A stretch of 64,000 nt of DNA, taken from the NCBI GenBank assembly GCA_017623355.1, contig JAGAPG010000022.1:1-64000 (forward strand), given 5' to 3'. Numbering within the stretch: the stretch's first letter is position 1; each line of letters starts with the position of its first letter. Origin of the DNA: Clostridia bacterium (GTDB taxonomy: Bacteria > Bacillota > Clostridia > Oscillospirales > CAG-272). The notes beneath the pieces were generated by a model. That model saw only the letters and a program-made list of their open reading frames with translations, made no database searches and was not told the DNA's origin. The translations under genes and the position numbers were made by a program. This document shows, in pieces, positions 34,876 through 42,917 of the stretch.

Positions 34876-36525
34876 ATGAAAAGATTACTTGCGTTTTTGC
34901 TTGTTTTAATTATGCTCCTTCCTGCTATCGTTGCTTGCGGCGACGAAGAAGCTCCTGCTGATGAAAGCAGTTCAACAAAGCAAGAGGAAACATCAACAAA
35001 ACAAGAAGAAACATCAACAAAAGAGCCCGATCAGACAACAACACAAGAGCCTGATCAGACAACAACACAAGAGCCCGATCAGACAACAACACAAGAGCCT
35101 GATCAGACAACAACAGAGCCAGTTGAAGACACAACGACTACTGATCCCGACACAACAACCGATCCCGTTACTCCGGATGATCCGATCTATTCTACAAAGA
35201 ATGATCCGACCGATAGATGGAGTGGCGAAACAATTAACGTTTTGGCTACAAGATACGTTACAGGAGGAGAGGCTCCTTGGGCACAGCTCGAACTTGCTCC
35301 TAAATCCTTTGGCGAAGGCTTGAACGCAGCATTTGAAAACCGTCAAGCAAAGATACTTGAAATGTACGGCGTAACAGTTAACTGGGTTGAGACTCAAGCA
35401 CCTCAAAACCTTATTGACGACCTTAACGAAGCAGCTAATGCTGAAAACGTAACTTACGAGATCGGTATTCCCCGTGCTCAAGAGGTTCAGGGACTTTCAA
35501 CAGTTGTATTCGATATGGGTAATAGCGAATACATCGATTTCAGAAACTCCTACTACAGCCAAATAGCTTACGAGTGCATGACAGTTGCAGGCGTAACATT
35601 GTTCGCAGCAGGTGACTTCTCATTCCAGGATGAGCAAGTATCCTACATGATCGCGTATAACAAGGACATTCTTGCAACTCTTAATGACTCCATCGATCTT
35701 TATAAGCTTGTTGAAACAGGTAAATGGACATATTCTATGATGACAAACCTTGCGCGTGGTGTTTCCGGTGACGTAAACGGTAACCACGAGCAGGATGATG
35801 AAGACAAATACGGCTTCGCTACAAAGAGCGTTGCAAGATTCTATCAATACTTTGGTGTAGCTGAGGCTTCAGTAATTGACGGTATGTATCAGCTTACACT
35901 TAACTCTCCTAATGTTACTGAGATAATTTCTAAGATTATTGAATGTAACGCAGGAAGCGATTGGTGCAGAGTAAACTGGGGCGGAGACTGGGGCGGCAAC
36001 ATGAGTACAGCATTCCTTGACAGCCGTGTCCTCTTCTATAACGACGTTGTTCATGCACTTGATAACTGGACAGATATTGAATTCGAGCTTGGCGTATTGC
36101 CTTTCCCGAAGCTTAATAACGATCAAGAGAACTACTATGCTCCTTTGACAAACGCACAACCTACATTTATCTGTATTCCTAAGGTTACAGGAGACAGAGA
36201 AATGTCTGAATTCTTCATTGACGTTCTTATGTGGACAGGATCTGACTATATTATGCCTGCATATTATGAAGATATTGAACTCAAGCTCTCATCCGACTAC
36301 GAAAACGATATGAGAATCCTTAAGGAATATATCCACGCTAATATGTTCTATGATGTAGGTGAAATCACATCAGGTTGGGCAGGACTTCTCGGTACGGTAA
36401 GAAGCAATGCTCATGCTGACAATAAGGACAGCTTTAACGCGCTCTATCTCGAAAACGAGGGCACAGCTCAAACAACCATCGATGCATGGAATATGAACTG
36501 GGCTGCTTACGACGACGAGGCATAA
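34876..36525 (+). CDS. Extracellular solute-binding lipoprotein, paralogue 3 of 3
   Basis: 549 residues. Signal peptide and lipobox are as in paralogue 1 (LLPAIVAC), with a QEPDQTTT tether. It has the most diverged N-terminal lobe of the three (LATRYVTGGEAPWAQLELAPKSF) and TQAPQNLIDD where the others have AQMNQ. The calcium-loop-like GDVNGNHEQDDEDKYGF and the C-terminus are conserved. A weakened copy of the intergenic hairpin (34802-34824) precedes it. It ends the tandem array with a strong terminator. Confidence 0.82.
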   Translation: MKRLLAFLLVLIMLLPAIVACGDEEAPADESSSTKQEETSTKQEETSTKEPDQTTTQEPDQTTTQEPDQTTTQEPDQTTTEPVEDTTTTDPDTTTDPVTPDDPIYSTKNDPTDRWSGETINVLATRYVTGGEAPWAQLELAPKSFGEGLNAAFENRQAKILEMYGVTVNWVETQAPQNLIDDLNEAANAENVTYEIGIPRAQEVQGLSTVVFDMGNSEYIDFRNSYYSQIAYECMTVAGVTLFAAGDFSFQDEQVSYMIAYNKDILATLNDSIDLYKLVETGKWTYSMMTNLARGVSGDVNGNHEQDDEDKYGFATKSVARFYQYFGVAEASVIDGMYQLTLNSPNVTEIISKIIECNAGSDWCRVNWGGDWGGNMSTAFLDSRVLFYNDVVHALDNWTDIEFELGVLPFPKLNNDQENYYAPLTNAQPTFICIPKVTGDREMSEFFIDVLMWTGSDYIMPAYYEDIELKLSSDYENDMRILKEYIHANMFYDVGEITSGWAGLLGTVRSNAHADNKDSFNALYLENEGTAQTTIDAWNMNWAAYDDEA

Positions 36526-36548
36526 AATAAGCTTTAGCTAATAAAAAT

Positions 36549-36585
36549 CCCGTGTATCTTTTTGGATACACGGGTATTTTTTTTG
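36549..36585 (+). terminator. Terminator of the lipoprotein array
   Basis: CCCGTGTATC pairs with GATACACGGG, then a run of T. Confidence 0.9.
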
Positions 36586-36594
36586 TATCCGGGG

Positions 36595-37299
36595 TTAAGC
36601 ACCCTTGGAAGCTTCGTCTGCCTGCACCTGCTTGTAGTTTTTTATAACATTATTTATTTTTTCGGCAATTTGTAACGAGCGTACATCGTTTTGCATAGGA
36701 AGCGAAAGCACAGTTCCCATACCGTATTTTATAACGAGATGTATTGTGTTTGTTTCGTATACCTTTCCAAGGAATGTAAGCTTTTTATCTTCTCTTACGA
36801 TATCTACACTTTTTATCATATCGTAAGGGATTTCGTAAAGATTGCTTCGTGTGTTTTGAGAGGTTAAAGAAACGTTTCTTTCTGTTATATAAAGCTCGTC
36901 GGAAAGAATATATACGATAGCCTTTGTGTATTCGGATGAGCGCAAAGCACCTTCCTTTGTTCTTTTTATCATAACAGTATCGTTATATTCGTAGCCCTCA
37001 AGAGTTTCCGGAGTCAAATGCTTTAAAATGCGCTTTTTGTATTTAAAGCTATCCTCTAATTTTACGTAAAGATTTTTAGTTTCTTCCTTTATACAAGCGT
37101 CAATATCGGCATCGTTTGATTTCCCCGAAACACCGAGCAAAAGAAAAGTAATTCCGATAGGTAAAAGAGCAAGAGAAACTAAGTACAAAAGTCCGTAAGC
37201 GAAGATGAAAAGAATACCGCCGCCAACCATTAAGGCAATGCCGATATATTTCAAAGCGTCACTTTTTTTAAAGTAATTGATATTATGTTTGATATTCAT
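36595..37299 (-). CDS. Membrane protein with cytosolic PH-like domain, function unknown
   Basis: 234 residues. Two membrane helices near the N-terminus (IGIALMVGGGILFIFAYGLLYLV and SLALLPIGITFLLLG) are followed by about 170 soluble residues with many beta strands (YTKAIVYILSDELYITERNVSL, YEIPYDMIKSVDIVREDKKLTFLG). That pattern resembles bacterial PH-like domains attached to membranes. No enzyme motif seen. ATG 37299 follows AAAGGAG. A promoter lies about 200 bases upstream at 37502-37530. Confidence 0.65.
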   Translation of the reverse strand: MNIKHNINYFKKSDALKYIGIALMVGGGILFIFAYGLLYLVSLALLPIGITFLLLGVSGKSNDADIDACIKEETKNLYVKLEDSFKYKKRILKHLTPETLEGYEYNDTVMIKRTKEGALRSSEYTKAIVYILSDELYITERNVSLTSQNTRSNLYEIPYDMIKSVDIVREDKKLTFLGKVYETNTIHLVIKYGMGTVLSLPMQNDVRSLQIAEKINNVIKNYKQVQADEASKGA

Positions 37300-37809
37300 T
37301 AAAATTCTCCTTTATGCGCACCACTAAAGGTACAATTGCTGATTAAAGTCAGCTATATGGTGGGATTGCGAATGAACGGCAAAGCGCGCGCTTCTTTACC
37401 GCTTGCTCCATTCAAGCTGTTGCGAGAGGGAGCTGTATATATCGAAAAATGGCCATTTTTCCGATTTGCTCAGAAGAAATCAAATGCTTTCTTCTGTAAT
37501 CATTTTATCATAGTGTATTACGAAAAACAATAACGCGTTAGTTGTAAATATCTCAACCTTAAGTGGAATTTTTCCGTTAATGCGTTAAATGCTTTCTTCT
37601 GAGCCTTTTACTTATATAGTCGCAAATTTTAAAAAAGGGTTGGGTATTTTGAAAAAATTTTTATTTTCCATATAAGCGATTTTCTTGATTACATTTTAAC
37701 ATACGAATAAATATTTATCCTTGCAGGTTTTATTAAGCTTCCTTGCAATTTTATTTTATCACAAACGATGTAGTATTTCTTGGCAGAAAACGACTTCTTG
37801 AAAAAGAAA
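37300..37809. other. 510 bases without a supported gene
   Basis: The left part (37300-37500) would be a long minus-strand leader. It holds a CAGAAGAAA/TTTCTTCTG hairpin (37471-37496), and AAATGCTTTCTTCTG recurs as a 15 base direct repeat at 37482-37496 and 37587-37601. A plus-strand frame at 37336-37533 has no binding site and odd composition. The right part is AT-rich with an extended -10 (TGATAAAAT on the minus strand near 37756-37764) but no gene to serve. Confidence 0.45.
37502..37530 (-). promoter_or_regulatory. Promoter of the PH-like membrane protein gene
   Basis: On the minus strand: TTGTTT, 17 bases, TAAAAT within an extended -10 (TGATAAAAT). It implies an untranslated leader of about 195 bases. 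Confidence 0.55.
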
Positions 37810-37843
37810 AAAGCGTATGTAATTACATACGCTTTGAATTTTA
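37810..37843. terminator. Terminator of pfkA
   Basis: AAAGCGTATGTAA is followed directly by its complement, a 26 base palindrome with A and T runs on both sides. Confidence 0.85.
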
Positions 37844-37844
37844 T

Positions 37845-38912
37845 TCAGCAACCGATTGTGTTTATGATATCGTACATGTTCTCAAAGTAGGCACGTCGCT
37901 CTGCACATAAAGCCTTCATGCTTTCAATCTCGTCATGAGAGAAGGCGTCAAGATCGCCATCCTTTAGCTTATTTTTGAACATTCTGTCAACGATAAGAGC
38001 ATATCTTATATCCATAGATGTTATTTTGTCGTTTCTTGAACAAATAACGAGATCGCTCTTGCCCTGAAGAAGAAGATCGACAGCCTTGTCACCCATCATT
38101 GATGCAAGATTTCTGTCGCGAAGGGTAGGAACTCCGCCGCGAACGATATGAGCCGGGCGAACAAATCTTGCTTCGATACCTGTGTTTTCCGTAATCTCCT
38201 TTTCAAGAGCTTCTCCAAAGGCAGCACCTAAGCCCTCGGCAACAACAACGACGAAGCTGTGCTGACCGAGTTCACGCATTTTCTTCATTCTTTCGTAAAG
38301 AGCTTCCTTATCAAACGGCATTTCAACGAGAGCAACACCGATAGCATTAAGTGCCATACCGGTTTCAAGAGCAATATATCCTGCATCTCTACCCATAACC
38401 TCTATAATGATACAGCGCGAATGTGATTCGCAAGTGTCGCGAAGCTTATCTCCAAGCTCAACAACGGTGTTCATAGCGGTATCATATCCGATAGTGTAAT
38501 CGGATGCGGTAACGTCATTATCAATAGTTCCGGGAATACCGATACAAGGAATACCTCTTATGCTAAGATCGGTAGCACCCCTAAATGTTCCGTCACCGCC
38601 GATAGCAACTATTCCGTCAATATTGTTTTTCTTGCAGGTTTCGATAGCCTTTTGCATACCCTCTTCATACATAAACTCCTTGCAGCGCGCGGAGTAAAGA
38701 GCAGTGCCGCCCTTTGATATAATGTTGGAAACATCCATTTTTGTAAGAGGACGAAGATCTTCGTTTATAAGTCCTGCGTAACCGCCTATAATACCAACTA
38801 CCTCAACACCTCTTGAAAGTGCAGAGCAAGCAACGCTTTTTACAGCAGCATTCATGCCCGGAGCATCGCCGCCTGATGTAAGTATACCGATTTTTCTAAA
38901 CTTCTTTTCCAT
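37845..38912 (-). CDS. pfkA: 6-phosphofructokinase, ATP type
   Basis: 355 residues; phosphorylates fructose-6-phosphate, the committed step of glycolysis. The ATP signature is clear: GGDGT in VAIGGDGTF and PGTIDND (Gly at both discriminating positions). MGRDAGYIAL and RGGVPTLRDR are also present. It is some 30 residues longer than the usual 320, mainly at the C-terminus. A second enzyme of PPi type lies at 62.2 kb. ATG 38912 follows AAGGAG. Own promoter and terminator. Confidence 0.95.
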   Translation of the reverse strand: MEKKFRKIGILTSGGDAPGMNAAVKSVACSALSRGVEVVGIIGGYAGLINEDLRPLTKMDVSNIISKGGTALYSARCKEFMYEEGMQKAIETCKKNNIDGIVAIGGDGTFRGATDLSIRGIPCIGIPGTIDNDVTASDYTIGYDTAMNTVVELGDKLRDTCESHSRCIIIEVMGRDAGYIALETGMALNAIGVALVEMPFDKEALYERMKKMRELGQHSFVVVVAEGLGAAFGEALEKEITENTGIEARFVRPAHIVRGGVPTLRDRNLASMMGDKAVDLLLQGKSDLVICSRNDKITSMDIRYALIVDRMFKNKLKDGDLDAFSHDEIESMKALCAERRAYFENMYDIINTIGC

Positions 38913-38955
38913 TTTAATAACTCCTTATTAAGAGAAATATCAAATTATCCATAAT

Positions 38956-38984
38956 ATTTTATCATATATAATGTAGAAAATCAA
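38956..38984 (-). promoter_or_regulatory. Promoter of pfkA
   Basis: On the minus strand: TTGATT, 17 bases, TAAAAT with TGA before it (extended -10). Confidence 0.65.
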
Positions 38985-38994
38985 TACTTTTGAG

Positions 38995-39477
38995 TTAAAT
39001 TTTGGAGAGCTTATCTATCAAAAGCTTTAGAGCGTATTCGCAGCTTTTGTTTCGTATTTCCTCTCTTGTAAGAGAAGGAGAGTGATTTATAAGATACGAA
39101 GAAGCAATACCGTTATATGCAAATCCGATATATACCGTTCCAACAGGCTTTTCTTTAGTTCCGCCGCCCGGACCTGCTATTCCCGTAGTGCTGATGCTAA
39201 CGCTCGAAAAGCAAGCCCTTGAAGCTCCTAAAGCCATTTCCTCGGCGGTTTGGCAAGAAACCGCACCGTATGAAGCCAAGGTTTCGTTTTTGACGCCTAA
39301 AATCTTGTGCTTTACCTCGTTTGCATATGATACTATTCCGCCTAAAAAGACCTCTGAAGCGCCCGAAACATCGGTTATTGCTTTTGAAATAAGACCTCCT
39401 GTACAGGACTCTGCAGTAGCAAGGGTAAGATTTTTTTCTTTTAGAAGCTCTATTACCCTAAAAGCAAGCTCTTTCAT
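38995..39477 (-). CDS. CinA C-terminal domain protein, nicotinamide-nucleotide amidase (PncC type)
   Basis: 160 residues, a stand-alone CinA-C domain that deamidates nicotinamide mononucleotide in NAD salvage. [21 protein letters not shown] with the catalytic Ser, then [21 protein letters not shown], are diagnostic. The N-terminal CinA domain is absent, as in PncC. ATG 39477 follows GAGGTG. Its stop is just upstream of the pfkA promoter. Confidence 0.92.
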   Translation of the reverse strand: MKELAFRVIELLKEKNLTLATAESCTGGLISKAITDVSGASEVFLGGIVSYANEVKHKILGVKNETLASYGAVSCQTAEEMALGASRACFSSVSISTTGIAGPGGGTKEKPVGTVYIGFAYNGIASSYLINHSPSLTREEIRNKSCEYALKLLIDKLSKI

Positions 39478-39581
39478 AAAATCACCTCGTCAATTCTTTA
39501 TTTAATTTTACCATAAACAAACGTGCAAATGTTAAAAAAATTTAAAATTTAAGAAAAAGCTTTTTAAAATCAAACTCGTAC

Positions 39582-39610
39582 TTGACATTAATAGAGAAAT
39601 GTAGTAAAAT
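39582..39610 (+). promoter_or_regulatory. Promoter of the Thr-rich lipoprotein gene
   Basis: TTGACA, 17 bases, TAAAAT. Confidence 0.75.
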
Positions 39611-39654
39611 ATATGTATATAGATTTGCATTACTATTTTAAACAGGAGAATATT

Positions 39655-39960
39655 ATGAAAAAATTACTTGCACTTATGCTTTCGTTATTAGTATGTCTTT
39701 CATTCGTTCTTGTTTCTTGCGGCGGAGATGATGAGGATAAGGATGAATCATCTGAAACATCTGTTGAGGAAACTACAACGGCTGGAGCAGAGGAAACAAC
39801 AACATCAGGCGGATCAGATGAAACTACAACTGCCGGAGGATCAGACGAAACCACTACAGATGGCGGTGACGAAACTACGACGGGAACACCTATTGACGGT
39901 GACGACGTTACATATACTCATGCCGATGATACAGAATATGATAATATTATCGAATTTTAA
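39655..39960 (+). CDS. Small Thr/Glu/Gly-rich lipoprotein
   Basis: 101 residues from ATG 39655 (AGGAG upstream). Lipoprotein signal ending FVLVSC, then a tether of repeated ETTT blocks (EETTTAGAEETTTSGGSDETTT) and a short acidic end. There is no folded domain, so it is essentially a surface tether like those of the solute-binding lipoproteins at 31-36 kb. It may be a decayed or stand-alone relative. Transcription probably ends in the hairpin that also holds the spoIIR binding site. Confidence 0.7.
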   Translation: MKKLLALMLSLLVCLSFVLVSCGGDDEDKDESSETSVEETTTAGAEETTTSGGSDETTTAGGSDETTTDGGDETTTGTPIDGDDVTYTHADDTEYDNIIEF

Positions 39961-39981
39961 TTTTTAATATGATGAATAAAG

Positions 39982-40025
39982 CCTTCGCATTTGGGAATAA
40001 TACTCAAAAATGCGGAGGTTTTTTT
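39982..40025 (+). terminator. Terminator-like hairpin that contains the spoIIR ribosome binding site
   Basis: CCTTCGCATTT (39982-39992) pairs with AAATGCGGAGG (40008-40018), eleven pairs with one G-T. A run of seven T follows and the spoIIR ATG is the next codon. The GGAGG of the stem is the only ribosome binding site for spoIIR. Confidence 0.8.
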
Positions 40026-40625
40026 ATGAGATTTTTTATTACATTTTTATTTTCGATAATAACTTTTTTGTTTTTATGGACGCTTATTCCTACGGCTAAG
40101 GAGTGTGAAATATACGATTCGACTATAAGGCTTCATATAATAGCAAATTCCGATAGCGAGGAGGATCAGGCAGTTAAACTGAAGGTGAGAGATGCAGTCC
40201 TTGAGCATATAGGTAAATATGATGCTAAAAGTAAGGAAGAAGCTATGGAGCTTATAAAAAAAGATGAACCTAAAATAATCGAAATAGCGACACAGGTTCT
40301 TGAAAATAATGGATTTAGCGACACAGTGCATATGGAAATGGGTAAGGAGGATTATCCAGTAAGAGAATATGACGGCTTTTCCCTGCCCGCAGGTGAATAT
40401 ACATCGCTAAGATTGGTTATAGGAGAGGGCATGGGACAAAATTGGTGGTGCGTGCTTTTTCCGCCTCTCTGTACAGATTACGCTATAGGATATGATGACG
40501 AGGCTTATGTAGATGTAGGACTCTCGAAGGACCAGTATGCTTTTATTACGGGATCGGATGGGGAATATAAAATAAAATTCAAGCTTCTTGAAATTGCCGC
40601 CGAAGCGTTCGGGGTAGAATATTGA
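40026..40625 (+). CDS. spoIIR: Stage II sporulation protein R
   Basis: 199 residues from ATG 40026. SpoIIR is made in the forespore and secreted to the intermembrane space, where it triggers SpoIIGA to process pro-sigma-E. An N-terminal membrane/signal segment (FFITFLFSIITFLFLW) precedes IRLHIIANSDSEEDQAVKLKVRD, then YPVREYDGFSLPAGEYTSLR and the hallmark NWWCVLFPPLC. The longer frame from 39969 lacks a binding site. Its own GGAGG is sequestered in the upstream hairpin. Confidence 0.95.
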   Translation: MRFFITFLFSIITFLFLWTLIPTAKECEIYDSTIRLHIIANSDSEEDQAVKLKVRDAVLEHIGKYDAKSKEEAMELIKKDEPKIIEIATQVLENNGFSDTVHMEMGKEDYPVREYDGFSLPAGEYTSLRLVIGEGMGQNWWCVLFPPLCTDYAIGYDDEAYVDVGLSKDQYAFITGSDGEYKIKFKLLEIAAEAFGVEY

Positions 40626-40630
40626 TAAGG

Positions 40631-40664
40631 TTCCGCCTTGATATCAAGGCGGAAATTTTATGTT
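40631..40664 (+). terminator. Terminator of spoIIR
   Basis: TTCCGCCTTGAT is followed directly by its exact complement, a 24 base palindrome, then ATTTTATGTT. Confidence 0.75.
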
Positions 40665-40669
40665 ATCTA

Positions 40670-40698
40670 TTGAAAAACAAGTAAAAAAGTAGTATTAT
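40670..40698 (+). promoter_or_regulatory. Promoter of the DUF5685 gene
   Basis: TTGAAA, 17 bases, TATTAT. Confidence 0.65.
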
Positions 40699-40752
40699 AT
40701 ATGTATAGCCTTACTGTATGGCGATAAAATAAAAAAACAGGGGGAAGTGTCT

Positions 40753-41607
40753 GTGTTTGGATATGTCAAACCGCAAATTCCGGAACTTAAGGTGCGAGAA
40801 AATGAGCTTTACAGAGCCACTTATTGCGGGCTTTGCCGAGCTATGGGAAAATGCACAGGTAAAATGTCAAAGCTGACGCTTAATTATGATTTTGTGTTTC
40901 TTGTGCTTTTGAGAAAGGTGCTTGAAAAAAGAAGCGGTGAAATAAAAATGCGCAGATGTGCCGTTCATCCCTTCAAAAAAAGACCAATGCTCGAAATAGA
41001 TGGAGCTATGGAATATTGCGCGAAATCAAGTGTTATTCTTACAAGAATGAAGCTGAAGGATAATATAAATGACTCTCACGGATTTGCAAGACTTAAAGCA
41101 AAAATAGCGGGGGCTGTGTCGATATTTTTCAAAAAAACCGATAAGGAGCTTGAGCCTCTTGAAAAATATGTCGGAGATTGCATAGCTTCTCTTACCGCGC
41201 TCGAAAAGAAAAATTGCGATTCAGTTGATCAGGTAGCGGATGTTTTTGGCAAGCTTTTGGCCGAGGTGGCTTCATTTGGCTTGGAGAGTGTCGATAAACG
41301 ACTTGCCGAACAGGTGGGATACCATCTTGGTAAATGGATATACGTTATAGATGCAATAGATGATATGGAAAGTGATATAAAAACCGGCTCGTATAATCCT
41401 ATCGTGAATTCGTTTGGCATGGAGCTTTCAGAAAACGATAAAAGACTTTTACATAGCGCCGCTATGCTTGAGCTTAATGCTTTAAGTAAAAGTGTTGAGC
41501 TTATAGATTTTTCTTCACACAGAGATGTTGAAGGAATACTGAAAAATACCGTTTATATAGGAATGATAGCGCAAACGGAAAAAATATTAAAATTAACATC
41601 TTGTTAA
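40753..41607 (+). CDS. DUF5685 family protein
   Basis: 284 residues from GTG 40753, eight bases after GGGGGA (a GTG at 40747 is too close; the family begins FGYVKP). Conserved text is KVRENELYRATYCGLCRAMGKCTGKMS, with a CxxC pair and further Cys, later Cys in MRRCAVHP and AMEYCAKSS, and an acidic YVIDAIDDMESDIKTGSYNPI. The Cys set could hold a metal cofactor and the DxxDD stretch recalls helical prenyltransferase-like folds; both are inferences and no function is established. It sits directly upstream of a J-domain gene with its own promoter. Confidence 0.8.
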   Translation: MFGYVKPQIPELKVRENELYRATYCGLCRAMGKCTGKMSKLTLNYDFVFLVLLRKVLEKRSGEIKMRRCAVHPFKKRPMLEIDGAMEYCAKSSVILTRMKLKDNINDSHGFARLKAKIAGAVSIFFKKTDKELEPLEKYVGDCIASLTALEKKNCDSVDQVADVFGKLLAEVASFGLESVDKRLAEQVGYHLGKWIYVIDAIDDMESDIKTGSYNPIVNSFGMELSENDKRLLHSAAMLELNALSKSVELIDFSSHRDVEGILKNTVYIGMIAQTEKILKLTSC

Positions 41608-41617
41608 TACAAAACTC

Positions 41618-41646
41618 TTTACTTATTTGCAAAAGTATGTTAAAAT
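41618..41646 (+). promoter_or_regulatory. Promoter of the J-domain gene
   Basis: TTTACT, 17 bases, TAAAAT. Confidence 0.6.
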
Positions 41647-41679
41647 ACTATAATAGCAATTATTTTTTGGAGGAAATAG

Positions 41680-42246
41680 ATGAAAGATCCATACAAGGTG
41701 TTGGGCATATCGCCTAACGCAACAAATGAAGAGGTAAAGGCGGCTTATAAAGCACTTGTAAAAAAATATCACCCAGATAATTATGCCGATTCACCGATTT
41801 CCGATATTGCGGAAGAAAAAATGCAGGAGATAAACGAGGCTTACGATGAGATTTTGCGTCAAAGAGCAGAGGGCGCATCCGGAGGCAGCTCTCAAAGCTA
41901 TCAAGGCTCGACATCGTATGCTAATATACGCTCTCTTATAAATAACGGAAGAATAGATGAGGCTGATGCGGAGCTCAACAAGATCGCGCAGAGTGAAAGA
42001 AATGCAGAGTGGAGCTTCCTGAAGGCTTGTATTCTTACTCAAAGAGGATATTATTTTGATGCTATGAAATTTGCTGATGCAGCTTGCAATATGGATCCAA
42101 TGAATGACGAATACCGTCAGCTCCGCGATAATTTGCAGCGCCGCGCCGGCGGATATCAGCAAAATACTTATAACGGAAACGCAGGCGGATGCAATATGTG
42201 TGACGTTTGCTCAGCACTTATATGCTTTGACTGCCTTTGCAGATGA
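41680..42246 (+). CDS. J-domain protein with Cys-rich C-terminus
   Basis: 188 residues. A classic J domain occupies residues 1-65 (DPYKVLGISPNATNEEVKAA, HPD in KKYHPDNYAD), so it stimulates a DnaK-type chaperone. A Gly/Ser linker and a TPR-like helical part (NNGRIDEADAELNKIAQ) follow. The last 20 residues hold six Cys (CNMCDVCSALICFDCLCR), perhaps a metal site or lipid/membrane contact. It is not DnaJ itself, lacking the zinc-finger and substrate domains. ATG 41680 follows GGAGG. Confidence 0.88.
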   Translation: MKDPYKVLGISPNATNEEVKAAYKALVKKYHPDNYADSPISDIAEEKMQEINEAYDEILRQRAEGASGGSSQSYQGSTSYANIRSLINNGRIDEADAELNKIAQSERNAEWSFLKACILTQRGYYFDAMKFADAACNMDPMNDEYRQLRDNLQRRAGGYQQNTYNGNAGGCNMCDVCSALICFDCLCR

Positions 42247-42258
42247 TCGGAGCATAAA

Positions 42259-42780
42259 ATGAAAAAGACAAGACAACTTACTTTCTGCGCCATCATGTCA
42301 GCTTTGGGTATTGTGGTTTTGTATCTTGGCGCGCTTATCAATATTCTTGATCTATGCGCAGTACTTATCGCATCTGTGTTTGTTTTTGTCGTGAGCGAGG
42401 AGCTCGGAAATGCTCGTGGCTTTGCTGTATATGCAGTAACATCTCTGCTTGCAGCACTTATACTTTTTTCAGTAAATCTGTTTATAATGAGTGAATATAT
42501 ACTGTTTGGACTTTATCCAATGCTGAAGCGCATTTTTGATAAATTCAAAAAGCCACTGATGCTTGTGTGTAAGGGAGCGTATATGGCACTTGTTTCTGTG
42601 GGAACATTATTTATAGAACGGTTGTTTTTGGGCGACCTTAGAATATGGTATCTTGATGCACTTTTGGTTGCAATAACCTTTTTAGCGCTTGTTCTTTATG
42701 ATATCGCATTCAAGCGCGTAGCCATAATGTACCATGCTCGACTGAGATATAAGCTCAGAATCGACAAATTTTTTAGTTAA
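42259..42780 (+). CDS. Small polytopic membrane protein of unknown function
   Basis: 173 residues with about five membrane helices (LTFCAIMSALGIVVLYLGALI, CAVLIASVFVFVVSEEL, AVTSLLAALILFSVNLFI, and others). The start KKTRQLTFCAIMSALGIV resembles ECF-transporter S-components and similar small membrane proteins, but I cannot name a substrate. It begins 12 bases after the J-domain gene, so they are co-transcribed, and a strong terminator follows. Confidence 0.65.
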   Translation: MKKTRQLTFCAIMSALGIVVLYLGALINILDLCAVLIASVFVFVVSEELGNARGFAVYAVTSLLAALILFSVNLFIMSEYILFGLYPMLKRIFDKFKKPLMLVCKGAYMALVSVGTLFIERLFLGDLRIWYLDALLVAITFLALVLYDIAFKRVAIMYHARLRYKLRIDKFFS

Positions 42781-42787
42781 ATAGCAT

Positions 42788-42820
42788 AAACTCGCGCCCT
42801 TTTTTGGCGCGAGTTTTATT
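42788..42820 (+). terminator. Terminator of the J-domain operon
   Basis: AAACTCGCGCC pairs with GGCGCGAGTTT and is followed by TATTT. Confidence 0.9.
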
Positions 42821-42847
42821 TATTCATACGATATTTGCCAAAAAAAG

Positions 42848-42877
42848 TTGACAAAAAGGTATCTAATATATTAAAAT
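42848..42877 (+). promoter_or_regulatory. Promoter of the yicC-to-spoVM gene run
   Basis: TTGACA, 18 bases, TAAAAT. No terminator was seen from here to the hairpin before spoVM, so one long transcript of about 11 kb is possible. Confidence 0.65.
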
Positions 42878-42917
42878 AATATATATAAATAATTATTTAT
42901 TAAACGAGGATATAAAA

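Noticed and set aside
25871..36525. Treating the glycosidase-surface protein-lipoprotein block as a horizontally acquired island
   Set aside because: No integrase, tRNA, flanking repeats or IS remnants were seen; codon differences can be explained by expression level.
37336..37533. 65-codon plus-strand frame
   Set aside because: No binding site or promoter, odd composition, and it lies in the likely leader of the minus-strand gene.
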